From Streptomyces polyasparticus (GTDB lineage Bacteria; Actinomycetota; Actinomycetes; Streptomycetales; Streptomycetaceae), in the NCBI RefSeq assembly GCF_014493765.1, contig NZ_JACTVJ010000016.1, forward strand, positions 1 to 64,000: 64,000 nt of DNA, read 5' to 3'. The position numbers and the translations under genes are program-made. Position 1 is the stretch's first letter; each line of letters opens with the position of its first letter. Positions 27,222 through 35,334 of this stretch are shown in pieces. Under the pieces are notes generated by a model, which was not told the DNA's origin, did not search any database, and saw only the letters and a program-made list of their open reading frames with translations.

Positions 27222-27875
27222 TTACGCCTCCTTGGCGCCGCCCGACACCTGGCGCACCCACGGCGTCACGGCGTCCGCGCGGCGGCTCTTGGTCATGTCC
27301 CAGGCTCCGTAACGGGGGTTGAGGTCCACGTCGAGGGCGCGGGAGGCGTCCGAGAGCGCCTTCCAGAAGGCCTGCTGGCCGGCCTCGGTCTGCGGGTCGG
27401 CGCCGAGCGACTGGTACAGCTTCTGCGCCTCGATCTCCGTACGGAGGGACTCGTCGATCCGCGACGGCGGGATGTTGTACTGCTGCAGCCAGCCCATCTC
27501 CAGGGCTTCCGCGCTGCCGGCCTGCTTGACCAGTTCGCCGCGCAGCGTCTGGATCTCCTTGCGGGTCACGGTGACGCCCGCGTCCTCGGCGGCCTGGTGC
27601 AGCACGCGGTCGAGGACCATCGACTGCAGGGTGTCGCGGGTGAGCCCGCCGGTCTTCTCCACCGCCTGTGCGTAGTCGCCGCTCTTGGCCGTGGCCGCCT
27701 GCTGGGCCGAGCGCACTTCATTGACCCGGGACTGCAGCTGCGCCATGGAGATGCGCTCGCCGCCGACGACGGCGGCGGCGCCGGGATGGGCCTCGTTCGA
27801 GCAGGCGGCCAGGAGGGGCGCTGCCGCGAGGAGCGCGGCGGAGACGGTGAGCGCGGTGCGACGGCGGCGGTGCAA
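27222..27875 (-). CDS. SurA N-terminal domain lipoprotein
   Basis: A 217-residue secreted lipoprotein. The signal peptide MHRRRRTALTVSAALLA ends in the lipobox LLAAC (Cys25). The rest resembles the SurA/trigger-factor-like chaperone domain: GGERISMAQLQSRVNEVR, LQSMVLDRVLHQAAEDAGVTVTRKEI. No parvulin isomerase domain follows, so it is a chaperone-type remnant of that architecture. The start is TTG, chosen because GGGAGG lies six bases upstream and the resulting N-terminus is a clean lipoprotein signal. It probably helps fold secreted proteins. Confidence 0.85.
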   Translation of the reverse strand: MHRRRRTALTVSAALLAAAPLLAACSNEAHPGAAAVVGGERISMAQLQSRVNEVRSAQQAATAKSGDYAQAVEKTGGLTRDTLQSMVLDRVLHQAAEDAGVTVTRKEIQTLRGELVKQAGSAEALEMGWLQQYNIPPSRIDESLRTEIEAQKLYQSLGADPQTEAGQQAFWKALSDASRALDVDLNPRYGAWDMTKSRRADAVTPWVRQVSGGAKEA

Positions 27876-28022
27876 AGGGGGCCTCCCGGCGGCTGCGGCG
27901 AGATTGTGCGTCAGTGCACAAGCCTTGCGGTGATCGATGTTAGGCAGTGGACGTGGGTTCGGCCACTGGTTCGACCAACGATTCACGGGCAGTTCGGGAT
28001 GCGCGTCCATCCCGGTGCCGTG

Positions 28023-29549
28023 TCAGCCCCGCACTTGCCCGAGCCAGTGCAGCGTGCGGCGGATCTCGCCGGGGAACGCGTGGTTCGGCCCGTGCAGCCT
28101 TTCGGCGTCGTACAGGAGCGCGCGCAGCATGTCGTGGGCGGCGGCGCGGTCGCCGAGGGCGAGCAGCAAGTGGCCGATGCGGCGGCGGACTTCGAGGGCG
28201 ATCTCGCGGTCGGTGGTCGCGTACTGGTTCTCGTAGTACGGCAGCAGGGCGCGGTATTCGGTGAGGGCGGCGGCCGGTTCGCCGAGCTGTTCCAGGCACT
28301 GGGCGGCGTCGTAACGGAACTGCAGGGCCGCCGGGTCGGCGACGCCCGCTTCGGCGGCGCGTTCGTCGGCGAGACGGCGCAGTTCGGGCAGGGCGCGGCG
28401 GTACTGGCCGTCGTCCATGAGCGTGGCCGCGTACTGCTTGCGCAGGGTGCGTACGACGGGCGAGTGCTCGCCGTGCTGCTGTGCGGCGGCGGGCAGGATC
28501 GCGCCGAGGATGTCGACGGCCTGGGTGATCCGGCCCTCGCCGAGCAGGCGCTTGACGTCGTCGACGGCCTGGGCGACGTCGGGCTTGCGCTGGTCCACGG
28601 GCGCGGCGGCGGGCACCGCCTGCGCCGCGGGCGTACGGGCGCGGTCGGGCCAGGGCGCGGCGGGGCGCAGGAACGGGCGGGTGGGGTCGAGCGGTCCGCT
28701 CGGGCTGCCGTGCGCGGGAAGGAGCGGGACCAGCGCCTCGTACACCTCCTGGGTGGAGGCGGGGCGGTGCTGCGGGTCCTTGGCGAGCATGCGCAGGACC
28801 AGGGCTTCGAGCGCTTCGGGGGTCTCGGGGCGCAACTGGCGTACCGGCAGCGGGGGTTCGTAAAGATGGCGGTGCAGGACCCCGAGTGCGGTGGTGCCGG
28901 CGAAGGGGACGTTGCCGCTGAGGAGTTCGTGCAGCAGGACGCCGAGGGCGTAGATGTCGGTGTACGGGCCGACGGCGCCGCCCATGGCCTGCTCGGGGGC
29001 CATGTAAGCGGGGCTGCCGATCGGGGAGCCGGTGTGGGTGAGGCGGGTGGTGTCGGAGTCGATGACGGAGGCGACGCCGAGGTCGAGGACGGTGAGGGTG
29101 CCGTCGGGCTTCACCATCACATTGCGCGGCTTGAGGTCGCGGTGCACGATCGGCACCGCGTGCACGGCGGAGAGCACCCCGCACAGCTGGACGGCGACGG
29201 CCACGGCCCACGGCCAGGGGTACGGGTCGTGCTCGGCGAGGTGGTCGGCGAGGTCGGAGCCGTCCACGTACTGCATGACGAGGTAGAGGTCGTCGTCCAC
29301 ACTGCCCGCGTCGTGCACGGTGACCAGGCCGGGGTGGTCGACCTGGGCGGTGACGCGGCACTCGCGCACGAAGCGGCGGCGCAGCTCGTCGGCCTCCTGG
29401 CCCGCGACCTTGTCGGGGCGCAGCAGCTTCACGGCGACGCGGCGGTCCAGGCGCTGGTCGTAGGCCGTCCAGACCTGGCCCATGCCGCCCTGCCCGATGA
29501 GCGTGGACAGTTCATAGCGGCCCGCGATGATGCGTCCGGGCACACTCAC
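28023..29549 (-). CDS. Serine/threonine protein kinase with C-terminal TPR-like region
   Basis: A 508-residue cytoplasmic Hanks-type kinase. Glycine loop LIGQGGMGQVW, Lys in RVAVKLLRP, catalytic loop IVHRDLKPRNVMV, DLG in place of DFG (common in Streptomyces), and GSPAYMAPEQ. The kinase domain ends near residue 265. After a Pro/Ala linker (about 280-320), helical repeats (residues 325-505: DDVKRLLGEGRITQAVDILGAIL, LDDGQYRRALPEL, LEQLGEPAAALTEYRALL) resemble TPRs. There is no membrane helix or PASTA domain. ATG start, overlapping the upstream membrane-protein stop by four bases, so they form an operon. Confidence 0.92.
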   Translation of the reverse strand: MSVPGRIIAGRYELSTLIGQGGMGQVWTAYDQRLDRRVAVKLLRPDKVAGQEADELRRRFVRECRVTAQVDHPGLVTVHDAGSVDDDLYLVMQYVDGSDLADHLAEHDPYPWPWAVAVAVQLCGVLSAVHAVPIVHRDLKPRNVMVKPDGTLTVLDLGVASVIDSDTTRLTHTGSPIGSPAYMAPEQAMGGAVGPYTDIYALGVLLHELLSGNVPFAGTTALGVLHRHLYEPPLPVRQLRPETPEALEALVLRMLAKDPQHRPASTQEVYEALVPLLPAHGSPSGPLDPTRPFLRPAAPWPDRARTPAAQAVPAAAPVDQRKPDVAQAVDDVKRLLGEGRITQAVDILGAILPAAAQQHGEHSPVVRTLRKQYAATLMDDGQYRRALPELRRLADERAAEAGVADPAALQFRYDAAQCLEQLGEPAAALTEYRALLPYYENQYATTDREIALEVRRRIGHLLLALGDRAAAHDMLRALLYDAERLHGPNHAFPGEIRRTLHWLGQVRG

Positions 29550-30259
29550 CTGTCGTCCTCCGGGCGGCGGTCACGGTCGCTCGGCGGGAAGTCACGCCCG
29601 CTCTGCCCGTTCGACGTCTCGTCGTGGCCGCGCAGGAAGCTGCTCAACTCGTCGAGTTCGGCGCGCACCTGGTCGATACGGGCGGGCGCGGGGCGCTGCG
29701 CGTTCGGGGGCGGCGGGGTGGGCAGGGGCTGCTGGGGCAGCGGCTGCTGTGCCGCCGGCTGGATCGGCTGCTGGATCGGCTGCTGCTGGGGGTGCATCGG
29801 CGCGGTGACGCCCTGGTGCGGGAGGCCCTGGCCGTACGCGGTGGGGGCGGTGGGCGGGTAGCCGTAGGCCGGGGGCTGCTTGTGGAGCTGGGGCTGCGTG
29901 TAGCCGGCGGGGCCCGACCAGCCGTGGAAGTGCTTGATGTCCGCGTACAGGAAGTAGGTGACGCACCCGACGAGGTTGGCGAGCAGCAGGAGCAGGCCGA
30001 TCCACTCCTGGTTCGTGTCCAGGTCGTCGGTCGGCTCGCTGCCGATCAGGGCGAGGCACACGATCACCACCACGAGGGAGGAGGCGAACAGCACCCAGTC
30101 CCTGGCCTTCTTGGTGAGGATCGCGATCCGTATCAGCGGCGCCCAGGCGAGCATCCCGCACAGGCCGATGGCGAGCACGACGAAGACCACGCGCAAGGTC
30201 ACCAGCGCCGCGTCGGAGGGACGGCGGCTTGGCGGTGGTGCGTAGCCGGGGCCGTGCAT
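29546..30259 (-). CDS. Membrane protein with Pro/Gln-rich tail, coupled to the kinase gene
   Basis: A 237-residue protein with three to four predicted helices in the first 125 residues (VTLRVVFVVLAIGLCGMLAW, WVLFASSLVVVIVCLALIG, WIGLLLLLANLVGCVTYFLY). A disordered cytoplasmic tail rich in Pro, Gln and Tyr follows (PQQQPIQQPIQP) and ends in a charged segment. ATG with AGGAGCAGCCCC upstream. The four-base overlap with the kinase gene suggests the tail could be a kinase partner or substrate; that is inference. The family is not recognised. Confidence 0.8.
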   Translation of the reverse strand: MHGPGYAPPPSRRPSDAALVTLRVVFVVLAIGLCGMLAWAPLIRIAILTKKARDWVLFASSLVVVIVCLALIGSEPTDDLDTNQEWIGLLLLLANLVGCVTYFLYADIKHFHGWSGPAGYTQPQLHKQPPAYGYPPTAPTAYGQGLPHQGVTAPMHPQQQPIQQPIQPAAQQPLPQQPLPTPPPPNAQRPAPARIDQVRAELDELSSFLRGHDETSNGQSGRDFPPSDRDRRPEDDR

Positions 30260-30452
30260 GGGGCTGCTCCTGAAAGCGAATCCTGAACCGAACGGGATAC
30301 CGAGTCGAGACGTGCAGAGTCGAGCGTATAAGGCGACCAGGACAACGGGACCGGGGTTGTACGTGATCGACGAACTCGATCCGGTCACGGACCCGCGGAC
30401 TCCGTTTGTGCCCAGGTGACGGGCCCTCCTGCACCCAGGTGGCGGACCCCGC

Positions 30453-32531
30453 TCAGCCCGGCGCGATCGTCCCGTCCGTGAGCCCGTCGTACGTGCCCTG
30501 GACCAGCTGTTCGCCGAGCCTTGCGGCCCGGCGCAGGGAGTCCTCGAAGGCCGCGAGGGCGCGGAACCGTTCGCCGTACGCGCGCTGCTGGGCCGGCGGA
30601 AGCCGCGGGATCTGCAGACGCCGTACGTCGAGCCGGGTGGCGGTGGAGGCGTAGCTGCTGGCCTGGCGGTTGTTGGCGGTGCCGCGCAGGAAGCCGGCCA
30701 GGAACCAGGGGTCGAGGGCCGCCGGGTCGGGGCGCAGCAGGCACAGGTTGCGGCCGAGTGCGGCTCCCGCGGTGGCCGCGTCGACGACGCGGGTGACACC
30801 CCCGCCGCCGAGCACGGGCACGATCACGTCGCCCTCCTCGGTGAGCTCCGGCTGGTCGTGGTCCTCCGGCAGGGTGCCGGAGGGGGCCGCGGCCGTGAAC
30901 ACGTCGTGGTCGGTCAGGACGGGGACGGTGCCGCCGAGCGCCACGGCCGCGTTGCCGACCTGGAGGGTGAGCGCGCCCGCGCGGGCGAGTTCGCCGACGG
31001 TGGTGAGCGGCCAGCGGGCGTCCGGGGCCGGTTCGGCGGCGGGCGGGGTCAGTTCGGCGGTCAGTTTCAGGGTGTCGGTGAGCTTCTCGCGTACGGAGCC
31101 GAGCTGCTCGATGCCGCCGGCGGCCGCGGACGGCGGCAGATGGCGGGCGGGTGCGAGGTCCACGTCGTCGTCGAGGAGTTCGATCACCGGGATGGCGCGG
31201 GCGAGGCCCGGCTGCTCCTCGGCGGTGCCGGTGCGCTCGTACGCCTCCCAGGCCTCGGTGACCGCGGACTGCAGGGCGGGCCAGGGGAGTTCGGGCTGTC
31301 CTTCGGGGACGAGTCCGGCGGTCTCCATCAGGAGCAGCTCGGCGGCGATGGGGGTCCCCCCTGTTCGAGCGGAGCCGAGAACTTGGGGGCGGGTGGCCGG
31401 GCCCGGGCGGCGGAGCACCCACAGGTGGAGCGGGATGTTGTGCGGGGGCGCGGCACCCGCGGGCAGCGCGATCACGGCGCGCAGGGCGCCGCGGCGAAGG
31501 AGGTCGGCGCGGATACGGCGGCCCGAGCGGCGGGATGCGGCGGCGGGCGGCATCAGGAGGACCGCGGTGCCGCCGTCGGTGAGGCGGGCGAGCGCGTGCT
31601 GGACCCAGGCGAGCTCGGATTCGGTGCGGGCGGGGAAGCCGTACTCCCAGCGGGGGTCGTAGGCGAGTTCGTCATGGCCCCAGTTGCGTTCGTTGAACGG
31701 CGGGTGGCAGACCACCGCGTCCGCTCTGAGCTGCGGATACGCGTCGGCGCGCAGGGTGTCGCCGGCTCTCGTGCGGATCCGTCCGTGGCCGGTGAGCGCC
31801 AGACGCAGGGCCGTCAGGGCCGCGAGTTCGCCGGCCGAGTCCTGGCCGTACAGCTCCAGGTCGGGGTGTGCGGCGACGGCCCTGAGCAGGGCGCCCGTGC
31901 CGCAGGCCGGGTCGAGCACGGAGCGCGCGGGTCCCGCGAGGCGCGCGATCAGCTCGGCGGGGCCTGCCGGAGTGGGCGTGTACTGGCGCGAGCCCGCGTC
32001 CAGGTGGCGGCCGAGCAGGAACTCGAAGGTCTGCCGCGTGCCCAGCTCGGCGGCGAGTTCGGCGGCCGCGCGGAGCAGGGGGACGGAAGCGCGCAGCTCG
32101 TCGGTGGCCGGCGTGGGGAACGCGCGCTCCTGTACCGGCCCGAGACGGGCGGTGAGCACGCGCTCGTACGCGACGGGCAGGAGCTCGGCCAGGCGCTGGT
32201 CGGAGAGCGCGTTGAGTTCGAGCCAGTCGGTGGGGCGCTCGTGCACGAGCAGCAGTTCACAGCCGAGGTGGAGCAGCGCGGTGCCGGGGCCTTCGGGGTG
32301 GCCCGCGAGCTGCTGCCAGACGCGTTCACGCAGCGGGACCTCGGCGAGCTTGCCCTGGCGGCGCAGCCAGTCCTCGACATCGGCGAGCGCGAAGGACGGG
32401 CTGGTCTCGGTGCCGCCGACCGGCTTGGGGAAGTCCGCGTGGCGGCGGCGCCAGTTGCTCACGGCGGCCCGGCCGACCCCGGCAAGGCGGGCGATTCCGG
32501 CGGCGGTCACCTCTGTCGCGCTCGTAGGCAC
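30453..32531 (-). CDS. N-6 adenine-specific DNA methylase-like protein, methylase-specificity fusion, orphan
   Basis: A 692-residue protein. N-terminal HTH (TAAGIARLAGVGRAAVSNWRR, about 8-28), a helical domain, then a type I HsdM-like methyltransferase: SAM motif SVLDPACGTGALLRA (about 205-219) and motif IV VVCHPPFNERNW, which has His where NPPF/Y enzymes have Asn. The C-terminal 200 residues resemble half of an HsdS target-recognition subunit (DPWFLAGFLRG, RLDVRRLQIPRLPPAQQ). There is no HsdR or other nuclease nearby, so it is a solitary methylase or regulator. The start ATG is set by the HTH. A palindromic repeat is inserted in frame. Confidence 0.8.
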   Translation of the reverse strand: MPTSATEVTAAGIARLAGVGRAAVSNWRRRHADFPKPVGGTETSPSFALADVEDWLRRQGKLAEVPLRERVWQQLAGHPEGPGTALLHLGCELLLVHERPTDWLELNALSDQRLAELLPVAYERVLTARLGPVQERAFPTPATDELRASVPLLRAAAELAAELGTRQTFEFLLGRHLDAGSRQYTPTPAGPAELIARLAGPARSVLDPACGTGALLRAVAAHPDLELYGQDSAGELAALTALRLALTGHGRIRTRAGDTLRADAYPQLRADAVVCHPPFNERNWGHDELAYDPRWEYGFPARTESELAWVQHALARLTDGGTAVLLMPPAAASRRSGRRIRADLLRRGALRAVIALPAGAAPPHNIPLHLWVLRRPGPATRPQVLGSARTGGTPIAAELLLMETAGLVPEGQPELPWPALQSAVTEAWEAYERTGTAEEQPGLARAIPVIELLDDDVDLAPARHLPPSAAAGGIEQLGSVREKLTDTLKLTAELTPPAAEPAPDARWPLTTVGELARAGALTLQVGNAAVALGGTVPVLTDHDVFTAAAPSGTLPEDHDQPELTEEGDVIVPVLGGGGVTRVVDAATAGAALGRNLCLLRPDPAALDPWFLAGFLRGTANNRQASSYASTATRLDVRRLQIPRLPPAQQRAYGERFRALAAFEDSLRRAARLGEQLVQGTYDGLTDGTIAPG
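31356..31389 (-). repeat. Short palindromic repeat element inside the methylase gene
   Basis: On the minus strand CCCCC-AA-GTTC, a 12-base centre TCGGCTCCGCTC, then GAAC-AG-GGGGG. This C-rich/G-rich hairpin with a CTCGGCT..GCTC core resembles the dispersed intergenic palindromes common in Streptomyces. Here it lies in frame and adds PQVLGSARTGGTP-like residues. Confidence 0.6.
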
Positions 32532-32563
32532 CCGGCTGACTCCCCTCTGGATACGTGTGTGCG

Positions 32564-32703
32564 GTGAACCCTACCGCTCACACCCGTGAACGGACCAGAA
32601 CTTGTTAACCGTGTTGACTCGGTTCACAGCCTCTGTTCTTATTGACCCAGCGGTTCACAGCCCACCGAGTTCACGGGCTCACAGCCGGCCTATGACCGTT
32701 CAC
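32564..32703. promoter_or_regulatory. Six-copy GTGAAC/GTTCAC array in the divergent promoter region
   Basis: GTGAAC at 32564-32569 and 32586-32591, then GTTCAC at 32622-32627, 32653-32658, 32669-32674 and 32698-32703. Four of the copies lie within GTTCACAGCC or GTTCACGG. The array fills the 194-base gap between the methylase gene (leftward) and the repeat-protein gene (rightward). The two-then-four inverted arrangement suggests a shared operator region. Confidence 0.55.
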
Positions 32704-32725
32704 TTGTGCACGAAAGGTGCTTCAG

Positions 32726-33547
32726 ATGTCTCAGCAGCCCCAGTGGTCGCAGCAGCCCCAGCAGCCGTCGCAGCAGCAGATGCAGCAGCCGACGTACGGC
32801 TCGTACGGTCCCCAGCACGCCGCGCCGCAGCCGCCGCGCAGACGGAGCTGGGTCGCCCGGCACAAGGTGCTCACCGGGATCGGCGCGCTCGTCGTGATCG
32901 TCGCGATAGGCGGGGCGCTGGGCTCCGGCGGTTCCGACGGCTCGGACGGCTCGAAGGACTCGGCCTCGGTATCGGCCGGCAGCGGATCGGGCTCCGACAG
33001 CAAGGCGAAGGGCGGCGACGACGCGAAGAAGGCCGAGGAGCCGAAGGTCGCCATCGAAGGCGACGGGGACTTCGAGGTCGGCGCCGACGTCAAGCCCGGC
33101 ACGTACAAGACCGCGGGCAACGACGACGGCATGTGCTACTGGGAGCGCCTCAAGGACTCCAAGGGCGAGCTCGAGTCGATCCTCGCGAACGACAACGTGA
33201 CCGGCACGTCCTACGTGACGATCAAGACCGGCGACAAGCTGTTCAAGTCCTCGGGCTGCAAGGGCTGGACCGCGGTCGACGAGGCCGCCAAGGGCTCGCC
33301 GAAGGGCGGGGACGTCAAGGGCGACGGCGGCATGTTCAAGGTCGGCGTCGACATCGCCCCCGGCACGTACAAGTCCAGTGGGAACACGGACGACATGTGC
33401 TACTGGGAGCGCGCGAAGGACGCCGAGCACGGCATCGACTCCATCGCCGCCAACGAGAACGTCAACGGCAACGGGATCGTGACGATCACCGCCAAGGACG
33501 CCTACTTCAAGACCACTGGCTGCCAGGACTGGAAGAAGACGGGCTGA
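32726..33547 (+). CDS. Membrane-anchored protein with two repeated extracellular domains
   Basis: A 273-residue protein. A Gln/Pro-rich cytoplasmic N-terminus (about 45 residues), one membrane helix (VLTGIGALVVIVAIGGALG, 51-69), a Ser/Gly/Asp linker, then two copies of an about 55-residue domain with VGADVKPGTYKTAGN..MCYWERLKD and VGVDIAPGTYKSSGN..MCYWERAKD, each with two Cys likely disulfide-linked. The ATG start follows GAAAGG; a GTG three codons upstream is possible. The family is frequent in Streptomyces, function unknown. It is divergent from the methylase gene. Confidence 0.82.
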   Translation: MSQQPQWSQQPQQPSQQQMQQPTYGSYGPQHAAPQPPRRRSWVARHKVLTGIGALVVIVAIGGALGSGGSDGSDGSKDSASVSAGSGSGSDSKAKGGDDAKKAEEPKVAIEGDGDFEVGADVKPGTYKTAGNDDGMCYWERLKDSKGELESILANDNVTGTSYVTIKTGDKLFKSSGCKGWTAVDEAAKGSPKGGDVKGDGGMFKVGVDIAPGTYKSSGNTDDMCYWERAKDAEHGIDSIAANENVNGNGIVTITAKDAYFKTTGCQDWKKTG

Positions 33548-33662
33548 CGCCCCTTATCCCGAGCCCAGTCCCCTCGCCGTCACCGCCACCACCACCTCAC
33601 TCACCACCACCCCACACAGCTCACCCACCCCACACTCACCTTTCTCCGGGGGGAGAACCACC

Positions 33663-34442
33663 ATGCGCCGCACCGTCCTCACCACCGCCGGCCTCGCCCT
33701 GAGCGCCGCCCTCGCCCTCACCGCCTGCGGGTCCGACAGCGGGTCCGACAGCGCTTCGTCCGGCAAGGGCAAGGGCTCCGACAAGACAGTCGCCAAGAAC
33801 AAGGAGCCGTTCGCCGACGCGTCCGGGCCCGAGATCGCCGACCGGGCCATCGAGGCCACCGCCGCCGCGAAGTCCCTGCGCGTCAAGGGCACCGTGCCGG
33901 ACGCCGACCTGGGCACGATCACCCTCGACATGGCCATGGACACCCAGGGCGTCTGCGCCGGCTCCATGTCCGTGGGCGGCCAGGGCAAGGCGGACATCGT
34001 CAACGACGGCAAGACGGTCTACATGAAGTACGACGAGGCCTTCCTGCGCGCCCAGGGCAAGGGCGAGCCGAAGGCCGACGTGGACGCGGCCGTGGACATG
34101 CTGGGCAACCGCTGGGTGAAGACCTCCGCGACCGGCGAGGGTGCCGAGGATCTGGCGGCGTTCTGCGATCTCGACCAGCTGCTCGGCGAGTTCAAGAGCG
34201 GTGACTCCGCGGCCCGCAAGGGGAAGGTGACGACGGTGGACGGCCAGGAGGCCATCACGCTCACCGAGAACGACGGCGGCGAGCGCTACACGATCTACGT
34301 GGCGACCAAGGGCAAGCCGTATCTCCTGAAGCTCACTTCGGACGCGGCGAAGGACGGCGAGAACCTGACCTTCACCGACTACGACAAGCCGGTGGACGCC
34401 AAGGCGCCTTCGGGGGATGTGCTGGACCTGGACAAGATGTAA
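33663..34442 (+). CDS. Secreted lipoprotein (LppX/LolA-like fold likely)
   Basis: A 259-residue lipoprotein. Signal peptide with lipobox LALTAC (Cys22), followed by a Gly/Ser linker. The mature domain (residues about 48-255) has alternating strands GTVPDADLGTITLDMAMD, GKADIVNDGKTVYMKYDEAFL, TVDGQEAITLTEND and YTIYVATKGKPYLLKLTSD, as in LppX/LprG-type lipid carriers. ATG with GGGGGGAGAACCACC upstream. Substrate unknown. It follows the repeat-domain protein by 115 bases and ends at a strong terminator. Confidence 0.82.
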   Translation: MRRTVLTTAGLALSAALALTACGSDSGSDSASSGKGKGSDKTVAKNKEPFADASGPEIADRAIEATAAAKSLRVKGTVPDADLGTITLDMAMDTQGVCAGSMSVGGQGKADIVNDGKTVYMKYDEAFLRAQGKGEPKADVDAAVDMLGNRWVKTSATGEGAEDLAAFCDLDQLLGEFKSGDSAARKGKVTTVDGQEAITLTENDGGERYTIYVATKGKPYLLKLTSDAAKDGENLTFTDYDKPVDAKAPSGDVLDLDKM

Positions 34443-34452
34443 CCGGCGCTGC

Positions 34453-34494
34453 GCAGATGGGCTGTCCTCTCCGCGGAGGACAGCCCATCTGCGT
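34453..34494. terminator. Bidirectional terminator with perfect 18-bp stem
   Basis: CGCAGATGGGCTGTCCTC (34453-34470) is fully complementary to 34477-34494 around the loop TCCGCG. It lies between two convergent genes, 10 bases after one stop codon and 8 bases before the other. Confidence 0.93.
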
Positions 34495-34501
34495 ATACGG
34501 C

Positions 34502-35251
34502 TCAAAGCGCGTGCCGCACCCAGACGTTGGGCTCGACATACACCGCGTAACCCCGCTCGGCGGCGCAGTGCACGGGCACCAGGGCGCCGGGGACCTCGAT
34601 CTCGCCGCTCTTGTCGAAGGGCTCGCCGGTCCACTCGCGCCACTGCGCGAGCGTGCCGTTCACACACATCGACACGGGCGCGACCTTCTCGATCACACCG
34701 CCGGCCCGTACGTGCACCCGCAGCCAGGGGTCGGCGGGCAGTCCGTCCTCGTCGCGTACCCGGAACGCGTACTCCTCGATCGGGGTGAGCGGCTCCAAGT
34801 GCTTGGCGTTGGGGCGCACCGGGGCCACGACCTCAAAGAAGCCGCGCTTACGGGCGTTGTCGCGCATCGCGCCGAGCATCGTGTACGAAAGTCCCCTGCC
34901 CTGCTGCCCGCCCGCGACACTGATCTCGATGGCGCTCACCGTGTCGGGCTCACGGCCGTACTTCAGGTCGGAGAACGCCCACTGCAGCACCCTGCCCCAG
35001 CCGCCCGCGGGCAGCTCGCCGCGCCCCGGTGCGTTCAGCGCGAACGGCACGCTCATGGCCTTGGCCACCACGGCGCCGCTGTCGTCGGTCGCGACGAAGG
35101 TGTACTCGGGCAGCTCGGCGGCGATCCGCGGATAGTGCGTCCAGCCGACGAGGTCGTGGCGCACGAACTCGTTCCAGGTCTCGGGCATCTCGTCCATGGC
35201 GCCCTGAAGGTGGGGGCGCTCGGCGAGGGTGGTGACGGAGATGTCGCTCAT
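34502..35251 (-). CDS. GNAT family N-acetyltransferase
   Basis: A 249-residue cytoplasmic protein. An acetyl-CoA loop of the R/Q-x-x-G-x-G/A type appears as SVAGGQQGRGLSYTMLGAMRDNARKRGF (about residues 108-135; only part is diagnostic). A preceding acceptor-type region is YPRIAAELPEYTFVATDDSGAVV. The C-terminal part EKVAPVSMCVNGTLAQWREWTGEPF is conserved in the actinobacterial family. The ATG (MSDISVTT) is chosen; another ATG seven codons upstream is possible. Substrate unknown. Convergent with the lipoprotein gene. Confidence 0.75.
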   Translation of the reverse strand: MSDISVTTLAERPHLQGAMDEMPETWNEFVRHDLVGWTHYPRIAAELPEYTFVATDDSGAVVAKAMSVPFALNAPGRGELPAGGWGRVLQWAFSDLKYGREPDTVSAIEISVAGGQQGRGLSYTMLGAMRDNARKRGFFEVVAPVRPNAKHLEPLTPIEEYAFRVRDEDGLPADPWLRVHVRAGGVIEKVAPVSMCVNGTLAQWREWTGEPFDKSGEIEVPGALVPVHCAAERGYAVYVEPNVWVRHAL

Positions 35252-35334
35252 GCGGGCACGGTAACCGCGCATGCAGGGGGCGCCAAGTGAGTTAGGGGCA
35301 GCACAGGGGCGGGGTGCCGGCCGGGTACGCGGGC

